Below, piece by piece: positions 36,669 through 47,529 of a stretch of 51,331 nt of DNA. Within the stretch, counting starts at the first letter, position 1; each line of letters opens with the position of its first letter. Under the pieces are notes generated by a model, which saw nothing but the letters and a program-made list of their open reading frames with translations, searched no databases and had not been told where the DNA came from. A program made the position numbers and the translations under genes. Source of the stretch: Actinomycetota bacterium (GTDB lineage Bacteria > Actinomycetota > Actinomycetes > Nanopelagicales > Nanopelagicaceae); assembly GCA_010023045.1 (NCBI GenBank), contig RGJX01000005.1, positions 1 to 51,331 on the forward strand, given 5' to 3'.

Positions 36669-39518
36669 TTATCTGGCTTTTAGTTTGAGCGCTTCGCTCA
36701 AGAAACGTCCGGTATAACTTGCCTTGTTCTTGGCAACTTCTTCTGGCGTGCCGGAAGCAACAACCGTTCCGCCTCCTGAGCCTCCTTCTGGGCCGAGGTC
36801 AATAACCCAATCGGCAGATTTGATGACATCAAGATTATGTTCGATAACTACCACTGTATTCCCTGTCTCGACAAGGCGTTGCAGAACTCCAAGTAACTTT
36901 CGAACATCCTCGAAGTGGAGTCCAGTAGTTGGTTCATCTAAGACATAGATGGTTCGACCAGTCGAACGCCGTTGCAACTCAGTCGCTAGCTTTACTCGTT
37001 GGGCTTCTCCCCCAGAAAGAGTTGGAGCTGATTGACCTAAGCGGACATAACCCAAACCAACATCGCATAAGGTCTTTAGGTAACGGTGTATCGCAGGAAT
37101 TGACTCGAAGAATTCACTTGCCTTCTCAATCGGCATATCTAGAACTTCAGCGATTGTCTTACCTTTGTAATGGACTTCTAGCGTCTCTCGGTTATATCGA
37201 GCGCCATGACAAACTTCACAAGGTACATAGACATCAGGTAAGAAGTTCATCTCAATAGTGATGGTTCCATCACCGGCGCAGTTCTCGCAGCGACCACCTT
37301 TCACATTAAAAGAGAATCTTCCTTGTTGGTAGCCACGTACCTTCGCCTCGCTGGTCTCAGCAAAGAGAGCTCGGATCTTGTCAAACACTCCAGTGTAGGT
37401 TGCTGGATTAGATCGTGGAGTTCTACCGATAGGAGATTGATCAACATGAACAACTTTGTCGAGATGATCGATTCCGGTAACGGTTCGATGGCGTCCCGGA
37501 ACAACGCGCGCGCCATTTAATTTGTTGGCAAGGACTGAGTACAGGATGTCGTTGACCAGCGTTGACTTTCCAGAACCGCTTACGCCAGTTACTGCAACAA
37601 AAAGCCCAAGTGGGAATGTGACATCGATTGACTTGAGGTTATTCTCTTTTGCCTCTTTTACAACTAGTGACCGCTTTGAATCTACCTTTCGGCGTGATTT
37701 TGGGATCGCAATCGAACTTCTTCCCGAAATGTAAGCTCCGGTAATTGATTTCTTAGACTCAATCAGGCTGGCTAAATCTCCTGATACGACAATCTCGCCA
37801 CCATGTTCTCCTGCGCCCGGGCCGATATCAACGATCCAATCGGCAGTTCGAATCGTCTCCTCGTCATGCTCAACAACTATCAAGGTGTTTCCGAGATCTC
37901 TTAAATGTGTCAAAGTATCGATCAGGCGCCGGTTATCTCGTTGATGCAGACCAATACTTGGCTCATCGAGTACATAAAGGACCCCTACAAGACCGGAACC
38001 AATTTGAGTAGCAAGACGTATTCGTTGCGCTTCTCCACCAGATAGCGAGGCCGCGGCTCGTGCCAGAGTTAGGTACTCAAGCCCCACATCAAGTAAAAAT
38101 CCGAGTCGAGCGTTAACCTCTTTCATCACTCGTTCGGCGATCTTTGCCTCTCGCGCACCCAGCTTTATCTCTTTTAGAAACTTGGCACATTCATCGATTG
38201 AAAGTTCACAGATTTCAGAAATGTTCTTCCCGCCGACCGTTACTGCTAAGACTTCTGGCTTCAATCGTGAGCCATTACAAACCGCGCAAGGTGTCTCACG
38301 CATATATGCCTCGTACTTTTCGCGGCTATAGTCGCTCTCTGTCTCGCCGTGCCTCCGTTCAATAAATGGAATTACGCCCTCGAATCCAGTCGAGTAACTT
38401 CGAACCCGTCCATATCTATTCTTATATTTGACGTGTACTTCATACTCGTAGCCATTCAATATCGCAGCTCTAGCTTTCTCGGAGAGTTTGCGCCAAGGAG
38501 TATCCATAGAGAACTTCACATCTTTAGCAAGCGCTTCCAAGAGATTATTAAAGTATTCAGAAGTCTGTCCGCCTGCCCAAGGAGCGATTGCTCCCTCATT
38601 GATTGAAATGGAGTCATCTGGAATTACTAGCTCTTCATCTACCACTAACTTTGATCCGATTCCAGTGCACTCTGGACATGCTCCGAATGGAGAGTTAAAC
38701 GAGAACGAACGAGGTTCCATCTCCTGGAAAGAAAGTCCACACTCGTGGCAAGCTAATAGCTCGCTATAGGTGCGCTCTCGTTCTTCTTTAGCTTTGGCAT
38801 CTACAAACTCGAGCGTTACCAAACCATTTGCTAATCGAAGCGCAGTTTCGATTGAATCTGTTAGCCGCTGTTTTGCATCAGGTTTCGCCGTCAGTCGGTC
38901 AATCACAACTTCGATTGTGTGCTTCTCTTGCTTCTTTAATTTCGGCGGTTCGCTTAGTTGAACAGTGACACCATCGACTCGCGCCCTTGAATATCCTTGT
39001 GCTAACAAATCCTTAAATAGATCTGCAAACTCTCCTTTTCGAGAACGGATCATCGGCGCTAGTACTTGGAATCTAGTCTCAGCGGGCAAGCTAAGAATTT
39101 GATCGACGATGTTTTGGGGGGTCTGCTTTGCGATTGGTTTTCCGCACTTAGGACAGTGCGGCTTTCCAGCTCTGGCAAATAGCAATCGAAGATAGTCATA
39201 GACCTCGGTAATGGTTCCTACCGTTGAACGAGGGTTTCGATTTGTCGATTTCTGATCGATAGAGACCGCTGGCGATAGACCCTCGATGAAGTCGACATCA
39301 GGTTTATCCATCTGCCCCAAGAACTGGCGGGCGTAGGCAGAGAGCGATTCAACATAGCGTCGCTGACCCTCGGCGAAGATTGTGTCGAAGGCGAGTGATG
39401 ATTTTCCTGATCCAGATAAACCAGTGAAGACAATCAAAGAGTTACGAGGTAGATCGAGCGATACATTCTTGAGGTTATGTTCGCGAGCGCCTCTGACTAC
39501 TAATCGTTCAGCGCTCAT
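36669..39518 (-). CDS. uvrA: Excinuclease ABC subunit A
   Basis: DNA-damage sensor ATPase. Two ABC modules: Walker [10 protein letters not shown] (~33-41) and GVSGSGKST (~645-653), each followed by LSGGEAQR and a DEP(S/T)xGLH Walker B. Zinc-binding cysteines are present in the signature insert (CHECG...CPEC) and in CENCAGDG...CEVCHG. 949 residues, complete. Overlaps uvrB by 4 nt (ATGA). Confidence 0.97.
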   Translation of the reverse strand: MSAERLVVRGAREHNLKNVSLDLPRNSLIVFTGLSGSGKSSLAFDTIFAEGQRRYVESLSAYARQFLGQMDKPDVDFIEGLSPAVSIDQKSTNRNPRSTVGTITEVYDYLRLLFARAGKPHCPKCGKPIAKQTPQNIVDQILSLPAETRFQVLAPMIRSRKGEFADLFKDLLAQGYSRARVDGVTVQLSEPPKLKKQEKHTIEVVIDRLTAKPDAKQRLTDSIETALRLANGLVTLEFVDAKAKEERERTYSELLACHECGLSFQEMEPRSFSFNSPFGACPECTGIGSKLVVDEELVIPDDSISINEGAIAPWAGGQTSEYFNNLLEALAKDVKFSMDTPWRKLSEKARAAILNGYEYEVHVKYKNRYGRVRSYSTGFEGVIPFIERRHGETESDYSREKYEAYMRETPCAVCNGSRLKPEVLAVTVGGKNISEICELSIDECAKFLKEIKLGAREAKIAERVMKEVNARLGFLLDVGLEYLTLARAAASLSGGEAQRIRLATQIGSGLVGVLYVLDEPSIGLHQRDNRRLIDTLTHLRDLGNTLIVVEHDEETIRTADWIVDIGPGAGEHGGEIVVSGDLASLIESKKSITGAYISGRSSIAIPKSRRKVDSKRSLVVKEAKENNLKSIDVTFPLGLFVAVTGVSGSGKSTLVNDILYSVLANKLNGARVVPGRHRTVTGIDHLDKVVHVDQSPIGRTPRSNPATYTGVFDKIRALFAETSEAKVRGYQQGRFSFNVKGGRCENCAGDGTITIEMNFLPDVYVPCEVCHGARYNRETLEVHYKGKTIAEVLDMPIEKASEFFESIPAIHRYLKTLCDVGLGYVRLGQSAPTLSGGEAQRVKLATELQRRSTGRTIYVLDEPTTGLHFEDVRKLLGVLQRLVETGNTVVVIEHNLDVIKSADWVIDLGPEGGSGGGTVVASGTPEEVAKNKASYTGRFLSEALKLKAR

Positions 39519-41599
39519 TTGATTCCACCCTCATCCATACTACGAAGTTCACGCTTAAGTTCTTTGATCTCATCGCGCAATCTCGCGGCTAACTCAAATT
39601 GGAGTTCGGCAGCGGCATTGCGCATCTGTTCGGTTAGGGATTCGATCAAACCGAGAAGTTCAGCTCTGGGCAAGGCTACGAGCGACTTGGCATGAACGCC
39701 AACCGGAGTCTCGCTCACTCCACGTCGTTTACCCCCACCGACTAGGTTCTCCGTGTCTTCGCTCTCGCGTTCGATCAAATCTGTTATATCTGCAATCTTC
39801 TTGCGAAGCGGTTGCGGATCAATTCCCATAGCCTCGTTATAAGCAATCTGTTTTGCCCTACGTCGATTGGTCTCTTCAATAGCGTTTCGCATCGAATCCG
39901 TAAGGTTATCGGCATACATGTGTACTTCACCCGAAACATTTCTCGCCGCTCTACCTATTGTCTGGATTAGCGAACGAGTAGAGCGCAAGAAGCCCTCTTT
40001 ATCAGCATCAAGGATTGATACTAAAGAAACTTCAGGAAGATCAAGTCCTTCACGTAGTAAGTTAATTCCGACCAAAACATCGTATTCACCAAGTCGTAAC
40101 TCCCGTAGTAGCTCAACTCTTCTCAAGGTGTCCACTTCTGAGTGAAGGTAACGAACCCGAATTCCGGCATTAGCAAAATAATCGGTGAGATCTTCCGCCA
40201 TCTTCTTTGTGAGCGTGGTTACTAATACCCGCTCATTACGTTCTGCTCTTCGGTCTATCTCAACCCTCAAATCATCAATCTGATTCTTGGTTGGCTTAAT
40301 GATTATCTTCGGATCGATTAGACCGGTTGGACGGATTACTTGCTCCACAAAGACCCCGCCAGCTTTATCCATTTCATAAGGACCAGGTGTTGCAGAAAGG
40401 TAGACCTTCTGAGGAGTTCTTTCGAGAAACTCATTAAAGGTAAGCGGTCGATTATCCATTGCGCTGGGCAATCTAAAGCCGTGCTCTACCAAAGTGCGCT
40501 TGCGTGAAGCATCGCCTTCAAACATGGCACCAATTTGTGGCACCGTAATATGTGATTCATCAATTACACATAAGAAATCTTCCGGGAAATAATCGAGTAG
40601 ACAGTTGGGAGCGGAGCCCGCGGCTCTGCCATCGATATGCCTAGAGTAGTTCTCAATCCCAGAACAGAAGCCGAGCTGCTGAATCATCTCTAAATCAAAT
40701 TGGGTTCGCATCCGCAGTCGCTGTGCTTCAAGAAGCTTGTTCTGTTGTTCAAGCTCTTTGAGGCGAATCGCTAACTCGGCTTCGATATCTGCCATCGCTC
40801 GTTTCATCGTGGCCGGGCTTGCGGAGTAATGGGTGGCTGGGAATATAAATACTTCTTTAACGTCGCTGACTATCTCGCCAGTCAGCGGATTTAAAGTAGT
40901 TAATCGCTCAATATCATCACCAAACATCTCAATTCGAATTGCAAGTTCTTCATAAACTGGAATTATCTCGATAGTGTCTCCGCGCACTCGAAATGTTCCG
41001 CGTTCAAATGCGATGTCGTTGCGTTTATACTGAATATCTACAAACTTTCTAAGCAGCGCATTGCGATCACAGCTATCTCCTACATTAACTCGCACCATTC
41101 GATCTATGTATTCCTGAGGTGTGCCGAGGCCGTAGATACAAGACACCGTAGCCACAACTACTACATCTCGGCGAGTAAGAAGAGAGTAGGTAGCTGAGTA
41201 TCTAAGTCGTTCGACCTCCGAATTTATCGAAGCATCCTTTTCGATGAAGGTATCGGTTTGTGGTACATAAGCCTCAGGCTGGTAGTAGTCGTAATAGGAA
41301 ACGAAGTATTCGACCGCATTGTTTGGAAGCAACTCCTTAAACTCGTTAGCTAGTTGTGCGGCAAGTGTCTTATTGGGAGCTAGCACAAGAGTGGGGCGCT
41401 GTACTTGTTCGATGAGCCATGCAACAGTCGCAGATTTTCCAGTTCCAGTCGCACCGAGAAGGACGATATCGGGTTCACCGCGATTAACCCGTTCGGTTAA
41501 GTTTGCGATGGCGCTTGGCTGGTCACCCGCAGGTTTGAAATCACTTATAACTTCGAAAGGCTGATCTGCCCTTGGAGTGCTGGTAATAGCACGAGTCAT
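39515..41599 (-). CDS. uvrB: Excinuclease ABC subunit B
   Basis: Damage-verifying helicase-like subunit. Walker [14 protein letters not shown] (~48-60), beta-hairpin [16 protein letters not shown]-type box [25 protein letters not shown] and QTIGRAARN, and the C-terminal UVR domain that binds UvrC. I start at ATG 41599, which overlaps the coaE stop (ATGA) and gives 694 residues; an upstream frame to 41632 lies within coaE. Confidence 0.97.
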   Translation of the reverse strand: MTRAITSTPRADQPFEVISDFKPAGDQPSAIANLTERVNRGEPDIVLLGATGTGKSATVAWLIEQVQRPTLVLAPNKTLAAQLANEFKELLPNNAVEYFVSYYDYYQPEAYVPQTDTFIEKDASINSEVERLRYSATYSLLTRRDVVVVATVSCIYGLGTPQEYIDRMVRVNVGDSCDRNALLRKFVDIQYKRNDIAFERGTFRVRGDTIEIIPVYEELAIRIEMFGDDIERLTTLNPLTGEIVSDVKEVFIFPATHYSASPATMKRAMADIEAELAIRLKELEQQNKLLEAQRLRMRTQFDLEMIQQLGFCSGIENYSRHIDGRAAGSAPNCLLDYFPEDFLCVIDESHITVPQIGAMFEGDASRKRTLVEHGFRLPSAMDNRPLTFNEFLERTPQKVYLSATPGPYEMDKAGGVFVEQVIRPTGLIDPKIIIKPTKNQIDDLRVEIDRRAERNERVLVTTLTKKMAEDLTDYFANAGIRVRYLHSEVDTLRRVELLRELRLGEYDVLVGINLLREGLDLPEVSLVSILDADKEGFLRSTRSLIQTIGRAARNVSGEVHMYADNLTDSMRNAIEETNRRRAKQIAYNEAMGIDPQPLRKKIADITDLIERESEDTENLVGGGKRRGVSETPVGVHAKSLVALPRAELLGLIESLTEQMRNAAAELQFELAARLRDEIKELKRELRSMDEGGIK

Positions 41600-42192
41600 T
41601 TTTTTACTCGCGGAAGAATCTCGCGCTCCCAAAGCTCCGCAACGGCGCGCTCAAGTTCCTCAACTGAACCGTTATTTCTAATTATGAAATTAGCTATTGA
41701 CTCACGTTGAGAATCGGTAGCTTGGGCGGAGATCCTCCGTTCAATCTCGTAACTTTTAAGGCCTCGCTCGTTGAGGCGAGCCTTTCGCACCTCTAGATCC
41801 GCCGAAACTGTTATCACAAAATCAAAGCGACCGGCACCTTTTGTCTCAAACAGGAGAGGTATTTGGTTAATGACCACCCCATCACTCGGAACACGAGCGG
41901 CGATCTTCAAAGCAGCTTCTCTTACTTTTGGATGAATTATTTCCTCTAAATCGCGCCGCGCACTCTCATCTTTAAAAACTATTTCCGCTAACTTGGAACG
42001 ATCAATCTCACCACCATTTAGGATTCCATCCCCAAAGCGAGAAAGAACTTCATCAAAACCCTCTGTACCTCGTTCAATCACCTCACGGGCAAGTTGATCA
42101 GAGTCAATAACAACTGCTCCGAGTTCCTGGAAGAACTCACCGGCCAGTGACTTACCTGAGCCAATCCCTCCAGTCAGTGCAATCGAGAGCAT
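41596..42192 (-). CDS. coaE: Dephospho-CoA kinase
   Basis: Last step of coenzyme A synthesis. P-loop [10 protein letters not shown] (~6-15), [12 protein letters not shown], the CoA-domain region [13 protein letters not shown] and the lid [10 protein letters not shown]. 198 residues, so it lacks the C-terminal GrpB-type extension seen in many actinobacterial CoaE proteins. A TTTGGAGA ribosome site precedes the ATG. It heads the coaE-uvrB-uvrA-uvrC run. Confidence 0.95.
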   Translation of the reverse strand: MLSIALTGGIGSGKSLAGEFFQELGAVVIDSDQLAREVIERGTEGFDEVLSRFGDGILNGGEIDRSKLAEIVFKDESARRDLEEIIHPKVREAALKIAARVPSDGVVINQIPLLFETKGAGRFDFVITVSADLEVRKARLNERGLKSYEIERRISAQATDSQRESIANFIIRNNGSVEELERAVAELWEREILPRVKK

Positions 42193-42227
42193 CTGATTTT
42201 CTCCAAAGCTAGTAAAGAGCCTCTTCC

Positions 42228-42267
42228 AAATAGAAAGAACAGGACCAGATTAAATCCGGCCCTGTTC
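42228..42267 (-). terminator. Rho-independent terminator after rpsA
   Basis: Minus strand GAACAGG (42267-42261) pairs with CCTGTTC (42243-42237), extended inward by CC/GG and GAT/ATC pairs, then TTTCTATTT. It starts 10 nt after the rpsA stop codon. This is the clearest intrinsic terminator in the window and separates rpsA from coaE-uvrBAC. Confidence 0.88.
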
Positions 42268-42277
42268 TCATCAATAA

Positions 42278-43639
42278 CTACTCTGCTGTCGCAGTCTGTT
42301 CAGCTTGTGGTTCTGCTGCTGCAGCAGCCGCATCGGCGGCTTGTGCTTCAGCTTTCTGCTTCTTATGAGCAAGGAAGCGAGCTTGGGCTTCTGCGTATTG
42401 GCGCTCCCACTCCTCGCGCTGTGTCTCATACCCTGGCTTCCATTCTTGTGTTTGAGGATCGAAGCCTTCTGGATAGATGAAGTTGCCATTCTCGTCATAG
42501 CGAGCAGGCATTCCGTATTGAGTTGGATCGAATGCCTCTACCGGAACATCATGTCCTTCGTTGGCTTGCTTAAGCGATAACGAGATGCGACGACGCTCTA
42601 AATCAATATCTATGATCTTGACGAACAATTGATCGCCAACTTGTACAACCTGTTCTGGGATTTCAACATGGCGCTCTGCGAGTTCTGAGATGTGCACCAA
42701 TCCCTCGATTCCATCAAATACGCGGATAAACGCGCCAAATGGAACGAGTTTTGTCACTTCACCTGGGACTACTTGATTAATCGTGTGGGTACGTGCGAAT
42801 GCCTGCCATGGATCTTCTTGGGTTGCCTTGAGCGATAGCGAGACGCGTTCACGTTCGAAGTCAACTTCAAGAACTTCTACAGTGACTTCATCCCCTACCT
42901 CTACTACTTCACCTGGGTGATCAATATGCTTCCAAGAAAGTTCTGAGACGTGAACTAATCCGTCAACGCCACCAAGATCTACGAAAGCGCCAAAGTTGAC
43001 GATTGATGAAACTACGCCTGAACGTACCTGTCCCTTTTGAAGTTGATTAAGGAATGTTGTACGCGACTCGGATTGAGTCTGTTCTAGATAAGCGCGGCGC
43101 GATAGCACCACGTTATTTCTATTCTTATCAAGTTCTATGATGCGAGCTTCGACTTGCTTGCCAATATATGGCGAGAGATCGCGTACTCGTCGCATTTCCA
43201 CCAGTGATGCTGGGAGGAATCCGCGCAGGCCGATATCGACAATCAAGCCACCCTTGACTACCTCAATAACCGTTCCTACTACTACTTCGTCGCGCTCCTT
43301 CTTGCCTTCAATTTCGCCCCAAGCCTTCTCATACTGGGCGCGCTTCTTGGAGAGGATTAGGCGACCTTCTTTATCTTCCTTTTGAAGAACGAGAGCTTCA
43401 ATTCGCTCTCCGACCTTTACTAATTCACTTGGATCTAAATCATTACGGATAGAAAGTTCGCGCGAAGGGATTACGCCTTCGGTCTTGTATCCAATATCTA
43501 GAAGTACTTCGTCTCGATCTACTTGTACGACGATGCCTGAGACTAGATCGCCATCATTGAAATTCTTGATTGTGCCTTCGATTGCGGCAAGGAATTCGGC
43601 TGCTGAGCCGACATCATTTACTGAAATTTGAGTTGACAA
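42278..43639 (-). CDS. rpsA: 30S ribosomal protein S1
   Basis: RNA-binding ribosomal protein with four S1 OB-fold repeats (about residues 33-105, 120-188, 205-275 and 290-362), each with a V(V/I)..G or GFLPASL / GLVHVSEL core. The C-terminal tail is Glu/Ala/Gln-rich, ending in an alanine run. 453 residues, near the actinobacterial length. Start is TTG 43639 with GGAG four nt upstream. Confidence 0.96.
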   Translation of the reverse strand: MSTQISVNDVGSAAEFLAAIEGTIKNFNDGDLVSGIVVQVDRDEVLLDIGYKTEGVIPSRELSIRNDLDPSELVKVGERIEALVLQKEDKEGRLILSKKRAQYEKAWGEIEGKKERDEVVVGTVIEVVKGGLIVDIGLRGFLPASLVEMRRVRDLSPYIGKQVEARIIELDKNRNNVVLSRRAYLEQTQSESRTTFLNQLQKGQVRSGVVSSIVNFGAFVDLGGVDGLVHVSELSWKHIDHPGEVVEVGDEVTVEVLEVDFERERVSLSLKATQEDPWQAFARTHTINQVVPGEVTKLVPFGAFIRVFDGIEGLVHISELAERHVEIPEQVVQVGDQLFVKIIDIDLERRRISLSLKQANEGHDVPVEAFDPTQYGMPARYDENGNFIYPEGFDPQTQEWKPGYETQREEWERQYAEAQARFLAHKKQKAEAQAADAAAAAAEPQAEQTATAE

Positions 43640-43747
43640 GGTGCTCCGTGGGGAAATGTAACTAGTAGGGCACGCTTAAAGTCTGACTCCAATTTATATT
43701 GGGCATTTCCTACTAGGTCCGAGGCGATGCAAGAGCCCTAAGCGAGG
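43640..43747 (-). promoter_or_regulatory. Structured rpsA 5' leader
   Basis: An 8-bp long-range stem, CTAGTAGG (43662-43669 on +) with CCTACTAG (43709-43716), encloses a hairpin CCAAT-TTAT-ATTGG (43689-43702). The stem ends about 20 nt before the start codon, close enough to affect access to the GGAG site. S1 is autoregulated through its leader in other bacteria, so this may be the S1-responsive element; no match to a named RNA family is claimed. Confidence 0.5.
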
Positions 43748-43753
43748 AGCGCA

Positions 43754-43783
43754 AGGCTACTTTCGATTCACCTCTCGGGTCAA
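43754..43783 (-). promoter_or_regulatory. Candidate rpsA promoter
   Basis: Minus strand TTGACC (43783-43778), 18-bp spacer, TAGCCT (43759-43754), starting a leader of about 108 nt. It begins 15 nt after the polA stop codon. Confidence 0.5.
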
Positions 43784-43797
43784 TTTGGGTGGCCTAC

Positions 43798-46350
43798 CTA
43801 ATGAGCTGCCAAATCCCAGCTCTTCCCAAAGCCAACATTTACATCCAATGGCGCCTTCAGCGGATAGGCGCCGCCCATCTCCTTGCGGACCATCTCTTCC
43901 AAGCGCTTCTGTTCGCCTTCACAAACCTCAAATATCAATTCATCATGAACTTGAAGCAAGAGTCGAGACTTAAATCCTCCATCGGTTAGCGCCCGTGCAA
44001 CATGGAGCATCGCAACCTTAATTATGTCGGCGGCAGACCCTTGAATTGGAGCGTTTAAAGCAGCACGCTCGGCGACTTCTCTCCTTTGCCGATTCTCATG
44101 GTTTAAATCAGGAAGATAGCGCCGTCGCCCGAGAATGGTCTCGGTATATCCACGTTCGCGTGCAACCTTTACAACTTCCTTTAGATAATCTTGGATTCCA
44201 CCAAATCTCTCAAAGTATCGACCCATCAACGCGCTCGCTTCAGCGGGAGCAATATCTAGTTGTTGAGCTAGTCCGAATGATGAAAGACCATATGCCAACC
44301 CATAAGACATCGCTTTAATTTGGCGGCGCATCTCTTGATCGACATCTTTAATGGACACATCAAAAACTTGTGCTGCTACCGTTGAGTGTAAGTCCTCACC
44401 TTCATGGAAAGCCTTAAGTAGTCCTGCATCTTCAGATAGATGTGCCATTATCCGCATTTCAATCTGGCTGTAGTCGGCGGTCATTAAATCAACAAAGGGA
44501 GCCTGAGCCACGAATGCATTTCTTATCTTTCTACCTTCATCGGTTCTAATTGGAATATTCTGGAGATTCGGATCAGTCGATGAAAGCCTTCCTGTCGCTG
44601 CCACTGTTTGTTGGAAAGTGGTGTGGATCCTTACATCTTCTGCAGTTGCCGCCAAAAGACCTTCGATGGTGGTCTTTAACTTTCCTACCTCTCGGATTCT
44701 CAAAAGATTATGCAAGACTGGATGGCCCGTCTTTGCCAACAACCATTCGAGTGATTCAGCATCGGTACTAAATCCTGTTTTGATCCGCTTAGTCTTGGGA
44801 AGCTTGAGTACCTCAAAGAGAATTGACTGAAGTTGCTTAGGAGAAGCAACATTGAACTCCTGGCCGGCCGCTTCATATGCTAACTGGGAGGCGCTGAACT
44901 CTTCGGCGGCAAAGAATTTCCGCAACCTTTCAAGTTCACTTCTATCAACTCCTATCCCCACTCGTTCCATTTCAGCTAGCAAGTGGAGAGTTGGCATTTC
45001 AAGCTCGAGGAAGAGTTTCAATAATTCGCGTTTCTCAAGTTCAGCCTTTAAAACACTCTCCAGGTCTAAAAGGTAGGTGGTCAGTTCTGGATTAAATGAA
45101 CCACCAAAAAGGTCCGTACTGCCAGGATTAAGTACAACTCCGAGATAACGTGAAGTGAGCTCATCTATCTCAAGATCTCGAGTACCAGGGTTTAACAAGT
45201 AAGCAGCTAACTCGATATCAAAATCCGATTTTGCCATCAGTCCCATTCGGATTATTGGTTTTGCGCGGTGAGTTACTACTAGTGCATTAGTCTTCAGTTC
45301 AAGGTTAGTAGCTTCGCACTTAACTACATGTTCCTTGCTTAGCGCCACGAAAATCTCAGAATCAGAGAGCACCACTGCTATGGGTTCTTTTGCTTGTGAA
45401 ACGCATCTTGCCAACTCTTCTTTTTGCAGTTGCTCAACTTTTATTTTGCGGACAACGCTTACCACAGGTTCAACTGATGCACCAGAAAGCGCTCGCGCCC
45501 GATCGCGCAGAGCTTTTATCTCTAATCTTTCAAAGAGCGCAATCGAACGATCTGTATCGATGCCACTCCACTCTAGCTCCGAAATGGCAAAGTCGATTGG
45601 TACGTCGTTTCTTAACTGAGTCAATTCTCTATTTCTTATGACGCTATTAACAGATTCTCTTAGAGAATCACCAGCTTTCCCGGGAACTTCATCAATGTGC
45701 GCAATCAACCCTTTAAGCGAGCCGAATTCCTTGATCCACTTTGCGGCCGTCTTTTCGCCAACTCCTGGGATAGAAGGCAAATTATCGCTGGGGTCGCCAC
45801 GTAGAGCTGCAAAGTCGGGATACTGTTCGGGAGTCAAGCCATACTTTTCAATTACGGCTTCGGGATTCATTCGCGCTAATTCAGTTACGCCTTTTTTGGG
45901 ATAAAGAACTGTCACTTTTTCAGTTACCAGCTGAAAGGTGTCCCGGTCGCCAGTACAGATAAGAACATCACTTGCACCATTGTCTTTTTCAACGATCGTG
46001 GCAAGTATGTCATCGGCTTCAAATCCTTCACATTCGAAACTTTTGATCTGAAATGCTTCAAGAAGCTCATTTATGTAAGAAATCTGTGAGCGAAACTCAT
46101 CTGGTGTCTTAGCGCGGTTCGCTTTGTACTCGGGGAAAGCCTCCGTTCGAAAGGTTTTTCTCGAGACATCAAAGGCCGCCGCAATGTGAGTGGGTTTCTC
46201 ATCGCGAATCAGATTCAACAGCATCGATGCAAATCCATAAATTGCGTTGGTGTGCTGTCCTGAGGAAGTCGAAAAATTCTCCAGCGGAAGGGCATAAAAG
46301 GCCCTGTAGGCAAGTGAATGTCCATCGATAAGTAGAATTCGCCGCTTCAT
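43798..46350 (-). CDS. polA: DNA polymerase I
   Basis: Repair and Okazaki-fragment polymerase. 5' nuclease domain (residues 1-~290: LLIDGHSLAYRAF, FEADDILATI, PGVGEKTAAKWI), a vestigial 3'-5' exonuclease domain (~300-470) lacking the FDTET-type acidic motif, and a complete polymerase domain with MTADYSQIEMR (motif A), AMSYGLAYGLSSFGLAQ (O helix) and QVHDELIFE (motif C). Probably no proofreading, as in many actinobacteria. I start at ATG 46350 (850 residues) rather than TTG 46359. Confidence 0.96.
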   Translation of the reverse strand: MKRRILLIDGHSLAYRAFYALPLENFSTSSGQHTNAIYGFASMLLNLIRDEKPTHIAAAFDVSRKTFRTEAFPEYKANRAKTPDEFRSQISYINELLEAFQIKSFECEGFEADDILATIVEKDNGASDVLICTGDRDTFQLVTEKVTVLYPKKGVTELARMNPEAVIEKYGLTPEQYPDFAALRGDPSDNLPSIPGVGEKTAAKWIKEFGSLKGLIAHIDEVPGKAGDSLRESVNSVIRNRELTQLRNDVPIDFAISELEWSGIDTDRSIALFERLEIKALRDRARALSGASVEPVVSVVRKIKVEQLQKEELARCVSQAKEPIAVVLSDSEIFVALSKEHVVKCEATNLELKTNALVVTHRAKPIIRMGLMAKSDFDIELAAYLLNPGTRDLEIDELTSRYLGVVLNPGSTDLFGGSFNPELTTYLLDLESVLKAELEKRELLKLFLELEMPTLHLLAEMERVGIGVDRSELERLRKFFAAEEFSASQLAYEAAGQEFNVASPKQLQSILFEVLKLPKTKRIKTGFSTDAESLEWLLAKTGHPVLHNLLRIREVGKLKTTIEGLLAATAEDVRIHTTFQQTVAATGRLSSTDPNLQNIPIRTDEGRKIRNAFVAQAPFVDLMTADYSQIEMRIMAHLSEDAGLLKAFHEGEDLHSTVAAQVFDVSIKDVDQEMRRQIKAMSYGLAYGLSSFGLAQQLDIAPAEASALMGRYFERFGGIQDYLKEVVKVARERGYTETILGRRRYLPDLNHENRQRREVAERAALNAPIQGSAADIIKVAMLHVARALTDGGFKSRLLLQVHDELIFEVCEGEQKRLEEMVRKEMGGAYPLKAPLDVNVGFGKSWDLAAH

Positions 46351-46352
46351 CA

Positions 46353-46382
46353 AAGACAATCCTAGGCACAGCCACCTAGAAT
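46353..46382. promoter_or_regulatory. Interlocked divergent promoters of polA and the thioesterase gene
   Basis: Only 38 bp separate the two start codons. For the plus-strand gene, TAGAAT (46377-46382) ends 6 nt before ATG 46389, with AAGACA (46353-46358) 18 bp upstream as a weak -35. For polA, TAGGAT on the minus strand (46364-46359) ends 8 nt before ATG 46350. Each -10 lies in the other promoter's spacer region, so both mRNAs would be leaderless or nearly so and could not be bound by polymerase at once. Confidence 0.5.
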
Positions 46383-46388
46383 CCGCGC

Positions 46389-46796
46389 ATGACCGATTTC
46401 ATGGAAATTCTTCGCGAGCGCGGGCGAGGCGCGCTCGATAAGAAGATGGGCATTGAGATTATCGAAGCCTCACCAGAACGTCTCGTCGGTACTATGCCAG
46501 TTGAAGGTAACACGCAACCGATAGGCCTGCTTCATGGTGGCGCAAATGTAGTTCTAGCTGAAAGTCTTGGATCTGTTGGCACCCAACTTCACGCCGGTCC
46601 ATCTAGACGGATCGTTGGCGTCGATATAAATGCAACTCATCATAAGTCTGCTACTACTGGCTTGGTTACCGCAGTAGCTACTGCAATTACTCTTGGGAAA
46701 ACTCTATGTTCTTACAATGTTGAGATTACCAATGAGAATGGTGAACGGACTTGTACTGCTCGTATTACCTGTCTAATTCTGGGCGAACGCAAATAA
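46389..46796 (+). CDS. Hotdog-fold acyl-CoA thioesterase (PaaI/MenI-like)
   Basis: 135 residues with the hotdog thioesterase signature QPIGLLHGGANVVLAESLGS (HGG motif and catalytic acid) and GVDINATHHKSATTG. Members hydrolyse aromatic or fatty acyl-CoAs; some act on 1,4-dihydroxy-2-naphthoyl-CoA in menaquinone synthesis. Substrate cannot be assigned here. The gene is divergent from polA and ends 4 nt from livF, which runs the other way. Confidence 0.9.
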   Translation: MTDFMEILRERGRGALDKKMGIEIIEASPERLVGTMPVEGNTQPIGLLHGGANVVLAESLGSVGTQLHAGPSRRIVGVDINATHHKSATTGLVTAVATAITLGKTLCSYNVEITNENGERTCTARITCLILGERK

Positions 46797-46800
46797 CAGA

Positions 46801-47529
46801 CTAATCGAGTTCGTGAGCGCCAGTTCCCAAGTAAGCAGATTTAACGTGCGGATCATTTAGTAGATCCTTTCCACGCGCTTCTTTTGTAATAGAACCAGTT
46901 TCAAGAACATAAGCTCGATCAGAACGAGAGAGCGCTTGCTGAGCGTTCTGTTCTACCAAGAGAATCGTGACACCAAGTTTGTTAATCTGAGTGATGATTC
47001 TAAAAATATTAGCGATCATCTGTGGGGCAAGACCCATGGAAGGTTCATCAAGTAGCAAGACCTTTGGCTTTGCCATTAGTGCTCGTCCGATCGCGAGCAT
47101 CTGCTGTTCGCCACCCGAGAGAGTTCCACCGGCTTGAGCGGTTCGCTCCTTTAGCCTTGGGAACAACTCATAGACCATCGACAGATCCTCTTGCATTTCA
47201 CTCTTCTTGGACTTCAAGTGGTAGGTACCAAGTTCTAGATTCTCAAGAACTGTTAGGCCCGGAAAAATCCCACGACCTTCAGGAGCTTGCGAAATTCCAA
47301 GATGGACCCGTTGGTGGGCCTTAGCACCGAGGATGCTCTTGCCGTCATACTCAATACTTCCCGAAGTCGGATTCAATAATCCAGAAATTGTCTTCAATAG
47401 AGTGGTTTTACCAGCTCCGTTAGCCCCGATTAGAGAGACGATTTCACCTTGATTAACAGTGATTGAAATTCCCTTTAGGGCTTCAATCTTTCCGTAGGCG
47501 ACCCTAAGGTCTTTGATTTCAAGACGCAT
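46801..47529 (-). CDS. livF: Branched-chain amino-acid ABC transporter ATPase LivF
   Basis: One of two ATPases powering the LivHM permease. Walker A GANGAGKTT (~35-43), signature LSGGEQQ, Walker B VLLLDEPSMGLAP, H-loop region LLVEQNAQQAL. I start at ATG 47529 (242 residues), which overlaps livG by 11 nt and matches the family N-terminus; the longer frame to 47619 lies inside livG. Confidence 0.93.
   Translation of the reverse strand: MRLEIKDLRVAYGKIEALKGISITVNQGEIVSLIGANGAGKTTLLKTISGLLNPTSGSIEYDGKSILGAKAHQRVHLGISQAPEGRGIFPGLTVLENLELGTYHLKSKKSEMQEDLSMVYELFPRLKERTAQAGGTLSGGEQQMLAIGRALMAKPKVLLLDEPSMGLAPQMIANIFRIITQINKLGVTILLVEQNAQQALSRSDRAYVLETGSITKEARGKDLLNDPHVKSAYLGTGAHELD

Noticed and set aside
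34736-42275. A LexA/SOS box (GAAC-N4-GTTC) for uvrA, uvrB or uvrC.
   Set aside because: None was seen in the gaps upstream of coaE or uvrC; the GAAC...GTTC at 42237-42267 is the rpsA terminator stem.
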